Source: Garcia nutans (lineage: Eukaryota; Streptophyta; Magnoliopsida; Malpighiales; Euphorbiaceae). From it: a stretch of 64,000 bases of DNA. Below, in pieces: positions 1 through 9,593 of this stretch (positions are counted from its first letter, which is position 1; each line of letters begins with the position of its first letter). The position numbers and the translations under genes were made by a program. The notes below the pieces were generated by a model. The model did not search any database, was not told the origin of the DNA, and was given only the letters and a program-made list of their open reading frames with translations. The stretch covers positions 26,431,001-26,495,000 of the forward strand of contig CANTUV010000037.1 in NCBI GenBank assembly GCA_947685225.1, given 5' to 3'.

Positions 1-762
1 GGTCGTCCTTCATACAACGATGGTCGCGCTCATATCTCACGCGGTCGTCCTTGGACAAGGTGCGGTCGCTGTATTTAAAAAAGCTTCAACAGTCGAATTT
101 GAGTGCTCTACAGCTGGAATCTTGCCCATGCTGTGGTTGTCGGGACGGTCGCGCATCACCAAGGTGCGGTCGCCCTTTTTGAATGTTGAAGTGGATTTAT
201 AAAGGTCATGTCACGTGGCATTCTCTGACAGGGCAGAAGAGATGTCCGCCATAATTTGAATATCGCGGTCGCCCTAGGTAGCATCTCACGGTCGAATTGA
301 GGTTCTCGCGTTGAACTTCTGGACGCACCTGAGGACGCGAACACTACTGTCTCTTTAAGCAAATTCTTCTTGAATTGGTAGAGCGGTCGCAACTCTAAAT
401 GGGCGATCGCTAAGGTGGTAAGCGAGGCCGAGTCATTCGCCGTTCTTGTCACCGCGAACCTTACTGTGATAAGAATGATTTGAGTTCCTTGGTTAGCGGT
501 CGTCCATAAATTGGGACGGTCGCTCTTCTTTATACGCGGTCGCTACTGAGGTCGAGCTTCTGACCTCGAAACCTACTGTGATAAGGTTTCATCCTGTAAT
601 TGAATGGTGCGGTTGTATTCATCTTTGGTGCGACCGCTAGAAGTGTTCTGTTCAGCTTTATTTGAAGTAACCTAAGTCTGCAACAAGATTCTCCAAACAC
701 AAGTTAAATGGATCATTCAATTTGAGTTGTCAAGGATCAAAATTGAGATCATTTGTCTAACA
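1..762 (-). repeat. 3' LTR (partial) of the copia element
   Basis: Co-linear with 8746-9507 and ends in the same TCTAACA. Being the left copy of a minus-strand element, it is the 3' LTR. Only the U3 side is inside the window; the TATA box and R/U5 part fall before base 1. Confidence 0.95.
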
Positions 763-776
763 ATCTCCCCCATTTT
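763..776 (-). other. Polypurine tract of the copia element
   Basis: Immediately inside the left LTR the minus strand reads AAAATGGGGGAGAT, a typical plus-strand-synthesis primer tract abutting the LTR's TG. Confidence 0.8.
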
Positions 777-1219
777 GACTTTGACAATTTAAATTGAATG
801 ATTTTAAAACAAACTAAAATGCTCCCCCTTAACATATGCATGAATCATGGTTAAGTCTATCTAGATGCATTTGAAATTATTTGATTTGATTATCTTGGTG
901 CATTGAATTCCAATCATTCCAATTTGTGTACTATTTTCTCCCCCTTTGTCATAGGCAAAACATTTTTCCCCCATTGCATAAACTATTAAAAGCAACAAGG
1001 CAACAAACATTGCATAAACTATTAAACAAATAAAGATACTAAACATTATGTTTATTAAAAGGTAGAAGAAAGTACAAAGATATAAGTAAAGCAACAAACA
1101 AATCAAAGCATAACACAAAATGAAGATGTAAACTACTGAAACTAAACATCTTAAATATACTATCCAGATTCATCATCCTCATCTATCTCTTCTTCTATTA
1201 AAGGAGCTTTTCCTTTATC

Positions 1220-2543
1220 TTAAGGAGCAAAAGAGGTAGAGCTAGTGCTTATTGACTCTTCTTCTTCAGGAAGGCTTTGAGTATGATCACTTATATCCCA
1301 ATCTTCAAGATTGCATTGAGGCAAGTCCAGTTTGCCTTGCATATCATAGAGGTCATGGTGCATGTGAGATATAAGGTCAATTCTCTTGTTCAAGTGATGG
1401 AATCTCTTGGAGACACTTTTCTTGAACCTAGAGAGTTTCCTGGAGAGAGATTTGATAGCATTGAGGATGAGTTGTGTAGAGGATGAGGTGGTTTCTTGAG
1501 TAGCTTTAGATGAAGCAGCTTTTGGAGGTAATTCCACAGCAACTTCCACAGAGTCTCCCTCTTCCTCAATTGTATACCTTGGCCTTTTCTTTTGTCTGTC
1601 CACAACTCCTTTCTTGCCAAAATAGTATACATATGTACCTTCAATCTTCCTTACACATCCAGCATGCTCTAAGTAGTCAATAGTGATGGCACTAGAGGCA
1701 AGATTGAAAGGGTTTCTCAAAGTAGCTAAGTTCAAATCATTTAGCAGGTTCAGGTGCCTAGCTATTTGAGTAATTTGTGAGGATAGGAAGAAGGTTCCAG
1801 TTCTTGTAACAGCATGATGATAGAGGGTGTCAATCAAGAACTTGGTTGTGTTCATTTGAATGTTGTGGGTGAAAGCATATAAAAAGATGAGGTCTCTTTT
1901 GGTTACCTTTTCATTCCCATCTGCTCTTTGATGGATGGTGTAGGTGATAATCCTATGGAGCATCCAATGGGTGAGAGATTTGATGTGTCTGGCTTTTGAT
2001 TCCTTTCAAAAGAAGTTTCCATAGAAATTTCTTGCCAGAATTCAGAGACAGTTTGGTTTGAGAAGATTTGATCATTGTAGGAGGTTATACCATCAGTAGG
2101 AAAGTTCCAAATGCTGCCAAAGGATTGGTATTGATCAAAGAGTTTAAACCTAACCCCCATACTATCCTAGTGCAGAGTTAGTACTCTTTTCTATTTGGAA
2201 AGACATTAGAAATTCCTTGCTTAAACTGGAATAACCTACCTCTTCTGGAAATACAAACTTTCTCCATCCAAGGACATCTAGTAATCTCTCAATCTTGTCC
2301 TTGATATTTAGGGCAGAAAGCATCCCACCAAAAGGAGATTTGGTTCCTTCAACCTTCTTTCTCTTCAACATAGCATACCTAACATCTTCCTCAGAAGTTT
2401 GGTGGTGAGGTTTGTGAATTTTCTCACCTCTTCTAGACTGTGGAGGAGATGGAGGATCAACTATGGGTTCTCTTATTGTGATTCCTGGAACTCTCTTTGC
2501 TTGTCCTTTTATTTTGGAAGTGGTTTTCTTTTTGGGAGCCATC
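1220..2543 (-). pseudogene. Env-like extra ORF of the copia element, frameshifted
   Basis: After pol and before the 3' LTR the minus strand encodes a further protein, now in three overlapping frame pieces: about 2543-2162, 2160-1903 and 1963-1220. The likely start is the ATG at 2543 (MAPKKK, lysine-rich). An upstream in-frame extension to 2656 contains a hydrophobic stretch but begins without a clear start context. The last piece holds HRIITYTIHQRADG, which resembles a block I know from the extra ORFs of plant SIRE- and Athila-type elements, and ends in a basic region followed by an acidic, serine-rich tail. The function of such ORFs is unsettled: they are called env-like but have no proven envelope role. 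A stop at 2162-2164 and frame changes near 2160 and 1960 break it. Confidence is good that it is the extra ORF, low on function. Confidence 0.7.
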
Positions 2544-2684
2544 AGAACAGAAAAAAAAAATAGAAGAGAACTGGAAAACAGAGGGTGATTGAGAAACAGA
2601 TGATTTTGAGAAGATTTTCGAGATTCAGAGGGAAGTTTGTATGTTTTAATAAGCAAAATATCAAAGAAACTGATGTAACATACT

Positions 2685-3015
2685 CTTAAATAGATGAAAT
2701 TAAGAAAATAGCCGTTTATGACTGTTGAAAGTTAAGAGTTGCGACCTGTCACACAGCCAACGGTTACAAAATTTCGAGCAGAGTGTACAGAGTGTGGTCG
2801 CAAATTTAGAATGGTGCGATCGTGAAATTTGGTCTAGCGACCACAAGCATGATCAGTACGCTCGCAGGTGAAGAAACTATCTGTAACGGTCAAAACTGTT
2901 CAAATTTTTGCGTCTGCGCATAAATTTTCTCGACCGTGCACAGAGTTATTTGTTTGAGTGAATCTGGCAGAAAAGATAGCGATCGCGAAAGGACACTGGA
3001 GCGAACGCGACTGAC
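2685..3015 (-). promoter_or_regulatory. Candidate internal promoter upstream of the env-like ORF
   Basis: Between pol (ends 3119) and the env-like ATG (2543), the minus strand has a TATA-like TATTTAAG at 2685-2692 and the core AACGGCTA at 2709-2716, separated by exactly 16 bp. The LTR promoter at 8647-8678 has the same spacing. Further upstream (about 2740-3012) are several GGTCGC/GCGACC-type motifs like those in the LTR U3, and AACGG motifs near 2763 and 2884. The promoter activity is inferred; the motifs and spacing are seen. Confidence 0.45.
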
Positions 3016-3118
3016 TTAAAATTGAAAGATTCAAGGAAAGATGGAGGATTTTTCTAATGTTTAGGCAAAAATATACATATATGCACAAAGAAACTTTATT
3101 AAAAGGCAAAAGTTTTAA

Positions 3119-6100
3119 TTAATTCAAGGTGATTCCATCAATCATTCCTAAATTGAGTTTAATGAAGTTAAGTCTATCTTCATTCAAGGGTTTTGTGAAG
3201 ATATCAGCAAGTTGATTTTGTGTATCTATAAATTCTAGGATTATATTCTGATTTTGTACATTTTCTCTCAAGAAATGATGTCTAATATCTATATGTTTGG
3301 ATCTAGAGTGTTGGATAGGATTCTTAGACAAATTGATAGCACTAGTGTTGTCACATTTAATGGAGATATTGTTAAATACTTTACCATAGTCAAGCAATTG
3401 TTGTTTCATCCATAATACTTGTGTGCAACAAAAACATGTTGCAACATATTCGGCTTCCGTTGTGGATAAAGCAACCGATGCTTGTTTCTTACAATGCCAA
3501 GAAACTAGACAATTACCAAGAAAGTGACATGCTCCTGTAGTGCTTTTCCTATCTAAGATACTACCAGCATAATCTGCATCTGAAAAGCCTATGATATGAA
3601 ATGATATACTTTTAGGATACCAAAGTCCTAAATGCATTGTACCACTCAAATATTTCAAAATTCTCTTAGTGGCATTCAAGTGTGATTCTTTAGGACTAGT
3701 TTGAAATCTAGCACAAAGACATACACTATACATTATATCAGGCCTAGAAGCGGTTAAGTAAAGTAGTGATCTGATTATACCTCGATATTTCTTCTCATCT
3801 ACTGCTTTACCATTTTCATCTTTACCTAATTTCAAGGATGTGCTCATGGGAGTTTTGCTAGTTTTGCAGCCATCCATTCCAAATTTCTTGATGAGTTCTT
3901 TTGTATATTTGGATTGGTTGATGAAGATCCCTTCTTCACATTGCTTGACTTGCAGTCCAAGGAAGAACTTGAGTTCACCCATCATGCTCATTTCAAATTC
4001 CCTAGTCATACAAGTAGCAAATTCTTTGCACAAGGATTCATTAGTAGCTCCAAATATTATGTCATCCACATAAATTTGTACAATCAAAATGTTATGCTTG
4101 TCCTTTTTAACAAAAAGAGTTGTGTCTACTTTTCCTTTTGAAAAACCATTTTCAAGCAAATATGCACTAAGTTTATCATACCAAGCTCTTGGTGCTTGTT
4201 TCAATCCATATAAAGCTTTGGTAAGTTTGAAAACATGATCAGGAAATTTGTAGTTTTCAAAACCAGGAGGTTGTTCTACATAAACTTCTTCGCTTATAAG
4301 TCCGTTTAGAAATGCACTTTTAACATCCATTTGAAAAAGCTTAAAGTTCATGTGACATGCAAAAGCAAGTAATATTCTAATAGCTTCTAATCTGGCTACG
4401 GGAGCAAAGGTTTCATCATAGTCAATACCTTCTTCTTGATTATAGCCTTTGGCTACCAATCTTGCTTTATTTCTAACAATGTGACCATTCTCATCAAGCT
4501 TATTCCTATAGACCCATTTGCATCCTATTATAGAGTGATCTGTAGGTCTAGGAGTAAGTTGCCAAACATTATTTCTTTCAAATTGATTAAGTTCATCTTG
4601 CATTGCAGTTATCCAATTTTCATCATTTAAGGCATCCTCAACAGTCTTTGGCTCAATTTGAGAAACAAAAGCAAAATTAACATCTATATGATTAATTTTA
4701 GATCTAGTAACTACTCCCTTAGATGTTTCTCCAATGATGAGTTCCTTAGGATGATCTTTCTTGTATTGCCAATCCTTAGGTAGATCTTGAGTCTTTTCTT
4801 CAAGTTCATGCTGATTGATCTTTGGAGCATCAATAGATTCAAGAGATTCAAGAGTACCTGCAGGGTCATTGAAAGCAATACCTTTCTTTTGATCATGATT
4901 AGATGATTCATCAAATACAACATGCATTGATTCTTCTATAACTAGAGTTTTCATGTTAAATACCCTATATGCTTTGCTATATGATGAATATCCTAGAAAT
5001 ATGCCTTCATCTGATTTGGATGAAAATTTTCCAAGATTATTCTTGGTATTCAATAAGAAGCATTTGCATCCGAATACTCTAAAATATCCAATTCTGGGTA
5101 TTCTTCCATTCCATAGCTCATAAGAAGTTTTATTAGTTAAATGCCTTTTGTAAACACGATTTGCAATGTAACAAGCTGTATTAACGGCTTCTGCCCAAAA
5201 ATAAGATGGTAAATCATATTCATTGAGCATTGTCCTAGCCATTTCAATTAAAGTTCTATTTTTCCTTTCAACTACACCATTTTGCTGTGGAGTTCTAGGA
5301 GCAGAAAAATTATGTGAAATGCCAAGTTCATTGCAAAAGCCTTCAAAATTTTCATTCTCAAATTCTTTGCCATGATCACTTCTAATAGATGTGATCACAT
5401 ATCCTTTTTCATTTTGAACTTTTTTTGCAAACGTTTTGAAGTAATTGAAGGCTTCATTCTTTTGAGCTAAGAAATTAACCCATGTGAATCTAGAGTAGTC
5501 ATCAACAAGAACAAATGCATATGATTTGCCTCCTAAGCTTGTGACTCTATTTAGTCCAAACAAATCCAAATGAATGAGCTCTAAAGGTCTAGAGGTGCTT
5601 ATAACACTCTTTGTTTTAAATGAGCTTTTGTGTTGCTTACCATGTTGAAAAGGTTCACAAATCCTGTCTTTATCATATTTTATCTTAGGTAGGCCATCAA
5701 CTAAGTTTTCATTGCAGATATATTTCAATTGATCCATACCAGCATGACCTAGTCTTCTATGCCATAACCATGCATCATTATTAGTGGACATTAAACATTT
5801 ATGATTTGAATGAATGTTGATATTATAAGTGTTGTTTGTTCTAGTACCCTTAAATATGATAATATCATTTGAATTCGTGATTTTGCATTCCTTGGAATCA
5901 AAATTGACAAAGTATTCTTTATCACAAAGTTGACTAACACTTAGTAAGTTATGTTTCAAACCATCAACAAGCCATACATCTTCAATTAAATCCTTACCAA
6001 TAGAACCAAGGGAGCCAACACCAAGAATTTTACCTTTAGTATTGTTTCCATAAGTTACATTACCTCCATGTTTATAGGTAATACTTGTAAAGAGCTTTGC

Positions 6101-6196
6101 ATTCCCAGTCACATGCCTTGAGCATCCACTAGCCACAAGCCATGTGCTTTCATTGATAGTAGATTTTAGGCATACCTGCAAGGCAATAGTGATCAT
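3119..6196 (-). CDS. pol: Copia pol: protease, integrase, reverse transcriptase, RNase H
   Basis: One open frame of 1025 codons. Protease region near residues 19-31; GAG-pre-integrase zinc region about 146-190; integrase core with D211, D274 (SDHGKEF) and E310 (VVERKNRT); reverse transcriptase with FQMDVKSAFLNG near 621 and YVDDIIFG at 709-716; RNase H from about 870 (DADYAGS, STTEAEYV). Order and motifs are Ty1/copia. Three oddities are visible. The protease active-site position reads ASG rather than the DSG normal for this family. The second Cys of the integrase zinc site is Phe (C180...F183). The frame overlaps the end of gag by ATGA in a different frame, whereas related elements as I recall them run gag and pol together. 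The frame is open but the protein is probably not fully active. Confidence 0.93.
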   Translation of the reverse strand: MITIALQVCLKSTINESTWLVASGCSRHVTGNAKLFTSITYKHGGNVTYGNNTKGKILGVGSLGSIGKDLIEDVWLVDGLKHNLLSVSQLCDKEYFVNFDSKECKITNSNDIIIFKGTRTNNTYNINIHSNHKCLMSTNNDAWLWHRRLGHAGMDQLKYICNENLVDGLPKIKYDKDRICEPFQHGKQHKSSFKTKSVISTSRPLELIHLDLFGLNRVTSLGGKSYAFVLVDDYSRFTWVNFLAQKNEAFNYFKTFAKKVQNEKGYVITSIRSDHGKEFENENFEGFCNELGISHNFSAPRTPQQNGVVERKNRTLIEMARTMLNEYDLPSYFWAEAVNTACYIANRVYKRHLTNKTSYELWNGRIPRIGYFRVFGCKCFLLNTKNNLGKFSSKSDEGIFLGYSSYSKAYRVFNMKTLVIEESMHVVFDESSNHDQKKGIAFNDPAGTLESLESIDAPKINQHELEEKTQDLPKDWQYKKDHPKELIIGETSKGVVTRSKINHIDVNFAFVSQIEPKTVEDALNDENWITAMQDELNQFERNNVWQLTPRPTDHSIIGCKWVYRNKLDENGHIVRNKARLVAKGYNQEEGIDYDETFAPVARLEAIRILLAFACHMNFKLFQMDVKSAFLNGLISEEVYVEQPPGFENYKFPDHVFKLTKALYGLKQAPRAWYDKLSAYLLENGFSKGKVDTTLFVKKDKHNILIVQIYVDDIIFGATNESLCKEFATCMTREFEMSMMGELKFFLGLQVKQCEEGIFINQSKYTKELIKKFGMDGCKTSKTPMSTSLKLGKDENGKAVDEKKYRGIIRSLLYLTASRPDIMYSVCLCARFQTSPKESHLNATKRILKYLSGTMHLGLWYPKSISFHIIGFSDADYAGSILDRKSTTGACHFLGNCLVSWHCKKQASVALSTTEAEYVATCFCCTQVLWMKQQLLDYGKVFNNISIKCDNTSAINLSKNPIQHSRSKHIDIRHHFLRENVQNQNIILEFIDTQNQLADIFTKPLNEDRLNFIKLNLGMIDGITLN

Positions 6197-8052
6197 CTTC
6201 TTTTAGGTAACCACATGAAGTTGGGTCCTTGATTGTTAGTAGTAAAAGTACCTTCTAAATTGAGATAAGCCTTTCTTATATAACAATAGAAATTTTTGTG
6301 TTCGAATTTCATGCAATATGTGCATTGCCATGGCATTCTATTCTTCTGCATTTTTCTTTTTGTATTTGACGTATTATGCATGCAGCTACAAGTATGTGAT
6401 TTCTTTTGTGCAAGTTTAGTGAACAACAATGCATAATTATTTTTGGCTTTATCTCCTAGCAAACCATAAGAAGTTCTTTTGGTACTTTTAGACTTGGTGC
6501 AAGCATCTTTGATATGATCATCAGAAATTTCAATTGTAGATGCTTTTACAAATGTTGGTTTGCTTGGTGCAATGTTGGTTGAGCCATTGAATCCTAATCC
6601 ATACTTTAAGGAAGGTGATCTTTGGTTATTAATTAATGTATTTAATGCTTCCTTTCCTTTATGAAATCTGGAAATTAATTCTTTTAGTTCTTTTTGTTCA
6701 TGCTTCAATGTTTCATTTTCTTTAATCACTTTTTCTAAGTCATGTGAGTTTTTATTTAACTCTCCTATTGTATTCATCAAGTGTTCATTTGAGGTTTTCA
6801 ATTCTAAGGTAGAGTTTTTTAAGCATATAAAATATTTTTCTAACTTAGAGTTTTTCTCTTTATAAAGCATCATTTTAGAAAAATATTTTTCTATTTTAAA
6901 GTTCATGTGCTCAATCAAATCACTATCATCTATATCATTTGTATCATTATGTGCTACTAGATCAAAGGATTGAGTACTTACCTCATTGGAGTCATCTTCA
7001 ATAGCCATGAGACACAGATTTGCAATTCCTTCTTCTTCTTCTTCTCCACTTGAAGAAGAGTCATCCCATGTGGCTTTGAGAGACTTTTTCTTTTCTTTAT
7101 CCCATTTCTTTTTGTTCTTTAATTTGAAGAAATCCGATTTAATGTGACCAGTTTTTCCACATTCATAGCATTTTACCTCATTTTTCTTTTCTTTATCTTT
7201 GAAGGAGAATTTTGGAGGTGTACCTTTGTTTGCTTGTAATCTTTTCTTCCTTTTCCATTCATTGATTCTTTTTGAGAACATTGCCATTTCATCTTCATCA
7301 TCAGTACCTTCATTGCTTGAGCTGTCAACTTCTTTGATTACTTTTAGTGCAATTGGTTTTCTCTTTTCTTTTTCACCTTGATCTTCTTCTTTCTCACTGT
7401 GTAGCTCAAATGTGAGTAGTTTACCAACTAGCTCGTCGGTTCTTAATGTGCTGAGATCATGAGCTTCTTCTATGGATGATACTTTTGATTCAAAGTTCTT
7501 TCTAGCTCTTAGGGCTCTCAAGATTTTACTGTTTACATCACCTTGATCATATACCTTGCCATACTTCTTTAGTTCATTGACAATAGCAAGCAAGCGATTG
7601 GTCATGTCGGTGACATTTTCATTTAGTTTCATCTTGAATAGCTCGTACTCATGGACATACATTTGTTTCTTGGTAAATCTCACTTGAGTCGTACCTTCAT
7701 GGTAGTTTTCGAGTGTTTTCCAAATTCAATGTACACAAGTTAAATGTTGAACTCTTCCACCTTCTTCTCTTGAAATGGAATTCATCAAGATGGAAGCGGC
7801 TCTATTGTTCTTGAATCGATCTTTAACATTGCTAGTTGACCATTGTGCTTTGGGAAGTGGAACTGGAATACCGTCAACTTCATAAGTGGGAGGTTTCCAC
7901 TCACTTTCCACGAAATCCCATAGTTCAATCCCTTCACTGTCTAGAAACAAATACATTTTGTGTTTCCAGTATGAATAATCAGTTCCATCAAAGTAGGGTC
8001 TAAGAATAGTGTTAAGATTTCCATGAGAGCTTGATGAAGAAGAAGTTGCCAT
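6193..8052 (-). pseudogene. gag: Copia gag with one in-frame stop
   Basis: Begins at the ATG at 8052 (MATSSSSSSHGN), about 40 bp inside the primer site. The N-terminal part (8052-7729) has the plant copia gag pattern PYFDGTDYSYWKHKM. A TGA at 7726-7728 interrupts it, and the same frame resumes and runs to 6193 as a UBN2-like middle region, a lysine-rich segment, a zinc knuckle and a long coiled-coil-like tail. The zinc knuckle near 7170-7125 reads CYECGKTGHIKSDF: the final Cys of the CX2CX4HX4C pattern is Phe. The capsid/nucleocapsid role is known for the family. The stop and lost zinc ligand make this copy a pseudogene. Confidence 0.9.
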
Positions 8053-8090
8053 GGTGGATCAGATTTCACAATTAAGTTTAAGAAATCTCA

Positions 8091-8103
8091 GGCTCTGATA
8101 CCA
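8091..8103 (-). other. Primer-binding site (tRNA-iMet) of the copia element
   Basis: The minus strand reads TGGTATCAGAGCC two bases inside the right LTR. It is complementary to the 3' end of plant initiator methionine tRNA and marks the 5' side of this minus-strand element. Confidence 0.95.
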
Positions 8104-8316
8104 ATTGTTGTCCCAAGATGGCAACCAAGAGGGGGGGTGAATTGGTTTCCTCAAGAAATAATGACAATTTAAAAAACTCAACAAAATAGAAGTGCTGAAT
8201 TAAGAGATGGTTAAGTAATGAAGAAAGAAAGAACACACAAGATTTATAGTGGTTCGGATTTTACTTCAATCCTACATCCACTTCCTTAACAACTTGTTAA
8301 GGTTCCACTAATCTTT

Positions 8317-8536
8317 GAAGTTTTTACAAGCTCACTTCCAACTTTGGTGTTTTCACAAGTTCACACCTAACTTCACAAGTGATTTTCTAAGGCTTACACT
8401 CAAGAACCTTTAAAGGAGTTTTTAAGGCTTACTCTCACAACCCAAACAAGAGTTTTACAAGGATTACTCTCACAACTCAAGTGTTTTTCCAAGCTCACAC
8501 TCAAACTTATACAATGGTGTTTTCAATGCTAACACC
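8317..8536 (-). repeat. Tandem array of seven small stem-loops in copia R/U5
   Basis: Seven units 29-38 bp apart each carry a short arm, a loop of about 10-15 bases and the complementary arm. Arms: GAAGT/ACTTC (8317), GGTGT/ACACC (8346), AGTG/CACT (8378), GAGT/ACTC (8416), AGAGT/ACTCT (8449), AGTGT/ACACT (8480), GGTGTT/AACACC (8516). The arm sequence changes from unit to unit but pairing is kept. A perfect CCTTAACAA/TTGTTAAGG hairpin precedes it at 8284-8302. The array lies downstream of the predicted transcription start, so it would be in the RNA leader. Confidence 0.8.
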
Positions 8537-8646
8537 TAACATTCATTACAATTCAAATGTAAGTTTAAGTAAAAGAAAATTTGTTGCTTGGCTATCAAAA
8601 TCTGATTTCTTGCTTCTTGTCTTTTTGTTTTCTCATAAAAACACTG

Positions 8647-8654
8647 TATTTATA
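8647..8654 (-). promoter_or_regulatory. TATA box of the copia LTR
   Basis: The minus strand reads TATAAATA, with AACGGCTA 16 bp upstream (8671-8678). It places transcription start near 8615-8622 and the GGTCG array directly upstream. Confidence 0.75.
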
Positions 8655-8743
8655 GCCAATGTGGTCTTACTAGCCGTTATTGATAGTGAGAATGAAGTCT
8701 TGGCAGCTTAGACCTTCTTTACTTAAACTGTCCGAAGCATTTA

Positions 8744-9380
8744 GCGGTCGTCCTTCATACAACGATGGTCGCGCTCATATCTCACGCGGTCGTCCTTGGA
8801 CAAGGTGCGGTCGCTGTATTTAAAAAAGCTTCAACGGTCGAATTTGAGTGCTCTGCAGCTGGAATCTTGCCCATGTTGTGGTTGTCGGGACGGTCGCGCA
8901 TCACCAAGGTGCGGTCGCCCTTTTTGAATGTTGAAGTGGATTTATAACGGTCATGTCACATGGCATTCTCTGACAGGGCAGAAGAGATGTCCGCCATAAT
9001 TTGAATATCACGGTCGCCCTAGGTAGCATCTCACGGTCGAATTGAGGTTCTCGCGTTGAACTTCTGGACGCACCTGAGGACGCGAACACTACTGTCTCTT
9101 TAAGCAAATTCTTCTTGAATTGGTAGAGCGGTCGCAACTCTAAATGGGCGGTCGCTAAGGTGGTAAACGAGGCCGAGTCATTCGCCGTTCTTGTCACCGC
9201 GAACCTTATTGTGATAAGAATGATTTGAGTTCCTTGGTTAGCGGTCGTCCATAAATTGGGACGGTCGCTCTTCTTTATACGCGGTCGCTACTGAGGTCGA
9301 GCTTCTGACCGCGAAACCTACTGTGATAATGTTTCATCCTGTAATTGAATGGTGCGGTCGTATTCATCTTTGGTGCGACC
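8744..9380. repeat. GGTCG(C) motif array in copia U3
   Basis: About 16 copies of GGTCG, usually CGGTCGC or CGGTCGT, in some 640 bp; under one is expected by chance. They are irregularly spaced within otherwise non-repetitive sequence, and the region is unusually CpG-rich for this window. The left LTR copy (1-640) shares nearly all of them. The array ends just upstream of the TATA box, so an enhancer-like role is plausible but unproven. Confidence 0.8.
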
Positions 9381-9505
9381 GCTAGAAGTGTTCTGTTCAG
9401 CTTTATTTGAAGTAACCTAAGTCTGTAACAAGATTCTCCAAACACAAGTTAAATGGATCATTCAATTTGAGTTGTCAAGGATCAAAATTGAGATCATTTG
9501 TCTAA

Positions 9506-9507
<2 letters not shown>

Positions 9508-9592
<85 letters not shown>
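9508..9592. repeat. (TTA)n microsatellite
   Basis: About 28 uninterrupted TTA units directly abut the right end of the copia element. The element may have inserted in or beside the microsatellite. Confidence 0.97.

Positions 9593-9593
<1 letters not shown>

Larger units (their letters stand above)
1..9507 (-). mobile_element. Ty1/copia retrotransposon, SIRE/Maximus-like, left LTR truncated by window
   Basis: The element reads on the minus strand: 5' LTR 8106-9507, tRNA-iMet primer site 8091-8103, gag, pol, an extra env-like ORF, polypurine tract 763-776 and 3' LTR ending at 762. The order integrase, reverse transcriptase, RNase H is diagnostic of Ty1/copia. The large size and extra ORF after pol suggest the SIRE/Maximus group (inference). 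Base 1 aligns with base 8746 of the intact LTR, so about 640 bp of the left LTR lie outside the window. I counted 13 differences over the 762 shared LTR bases (1.7%), so the insertion is young. Even so, gag has a stop, several key residues are lost and the env-like ORF is frameshifted, so this copy is probably non-autonomous. The target duplication cannot be checked because the left flank is missing. Confidence 0.93.
8106..9507 (-). repeat. 5' LTR (complete, 1402 bp) of the copia element
   Basis: Bounded by TG at 8106 and CA at 9507 and flanked inside by the primer site. On the minus strand U3 runs from 9507 to about 8620 with a dense GGTCG(C) array and a TATA box at 8647-8654; R/U5 runs from there to 8106 and contains a tandem array of small stem-loops. 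Confidence 0.95.

Noticed and set aside
156..452. 98-codon minus-strand frame in the copia LTR, repeated at 8901-9197
   Set aside because: Created by the GGTCG array, present in both LTR copies, no recognisable protein.
861..1118. A minus-strand 85-codon frame with very hydrophobic, membrane-like sequence before the copia 3' LTR
   Set aside because: The hydrophobicity comes from A/T-rich, repetitive DNA (ACAAACAAAT-type text on the other strand). No homology or start context; probably untranslated 3' region.
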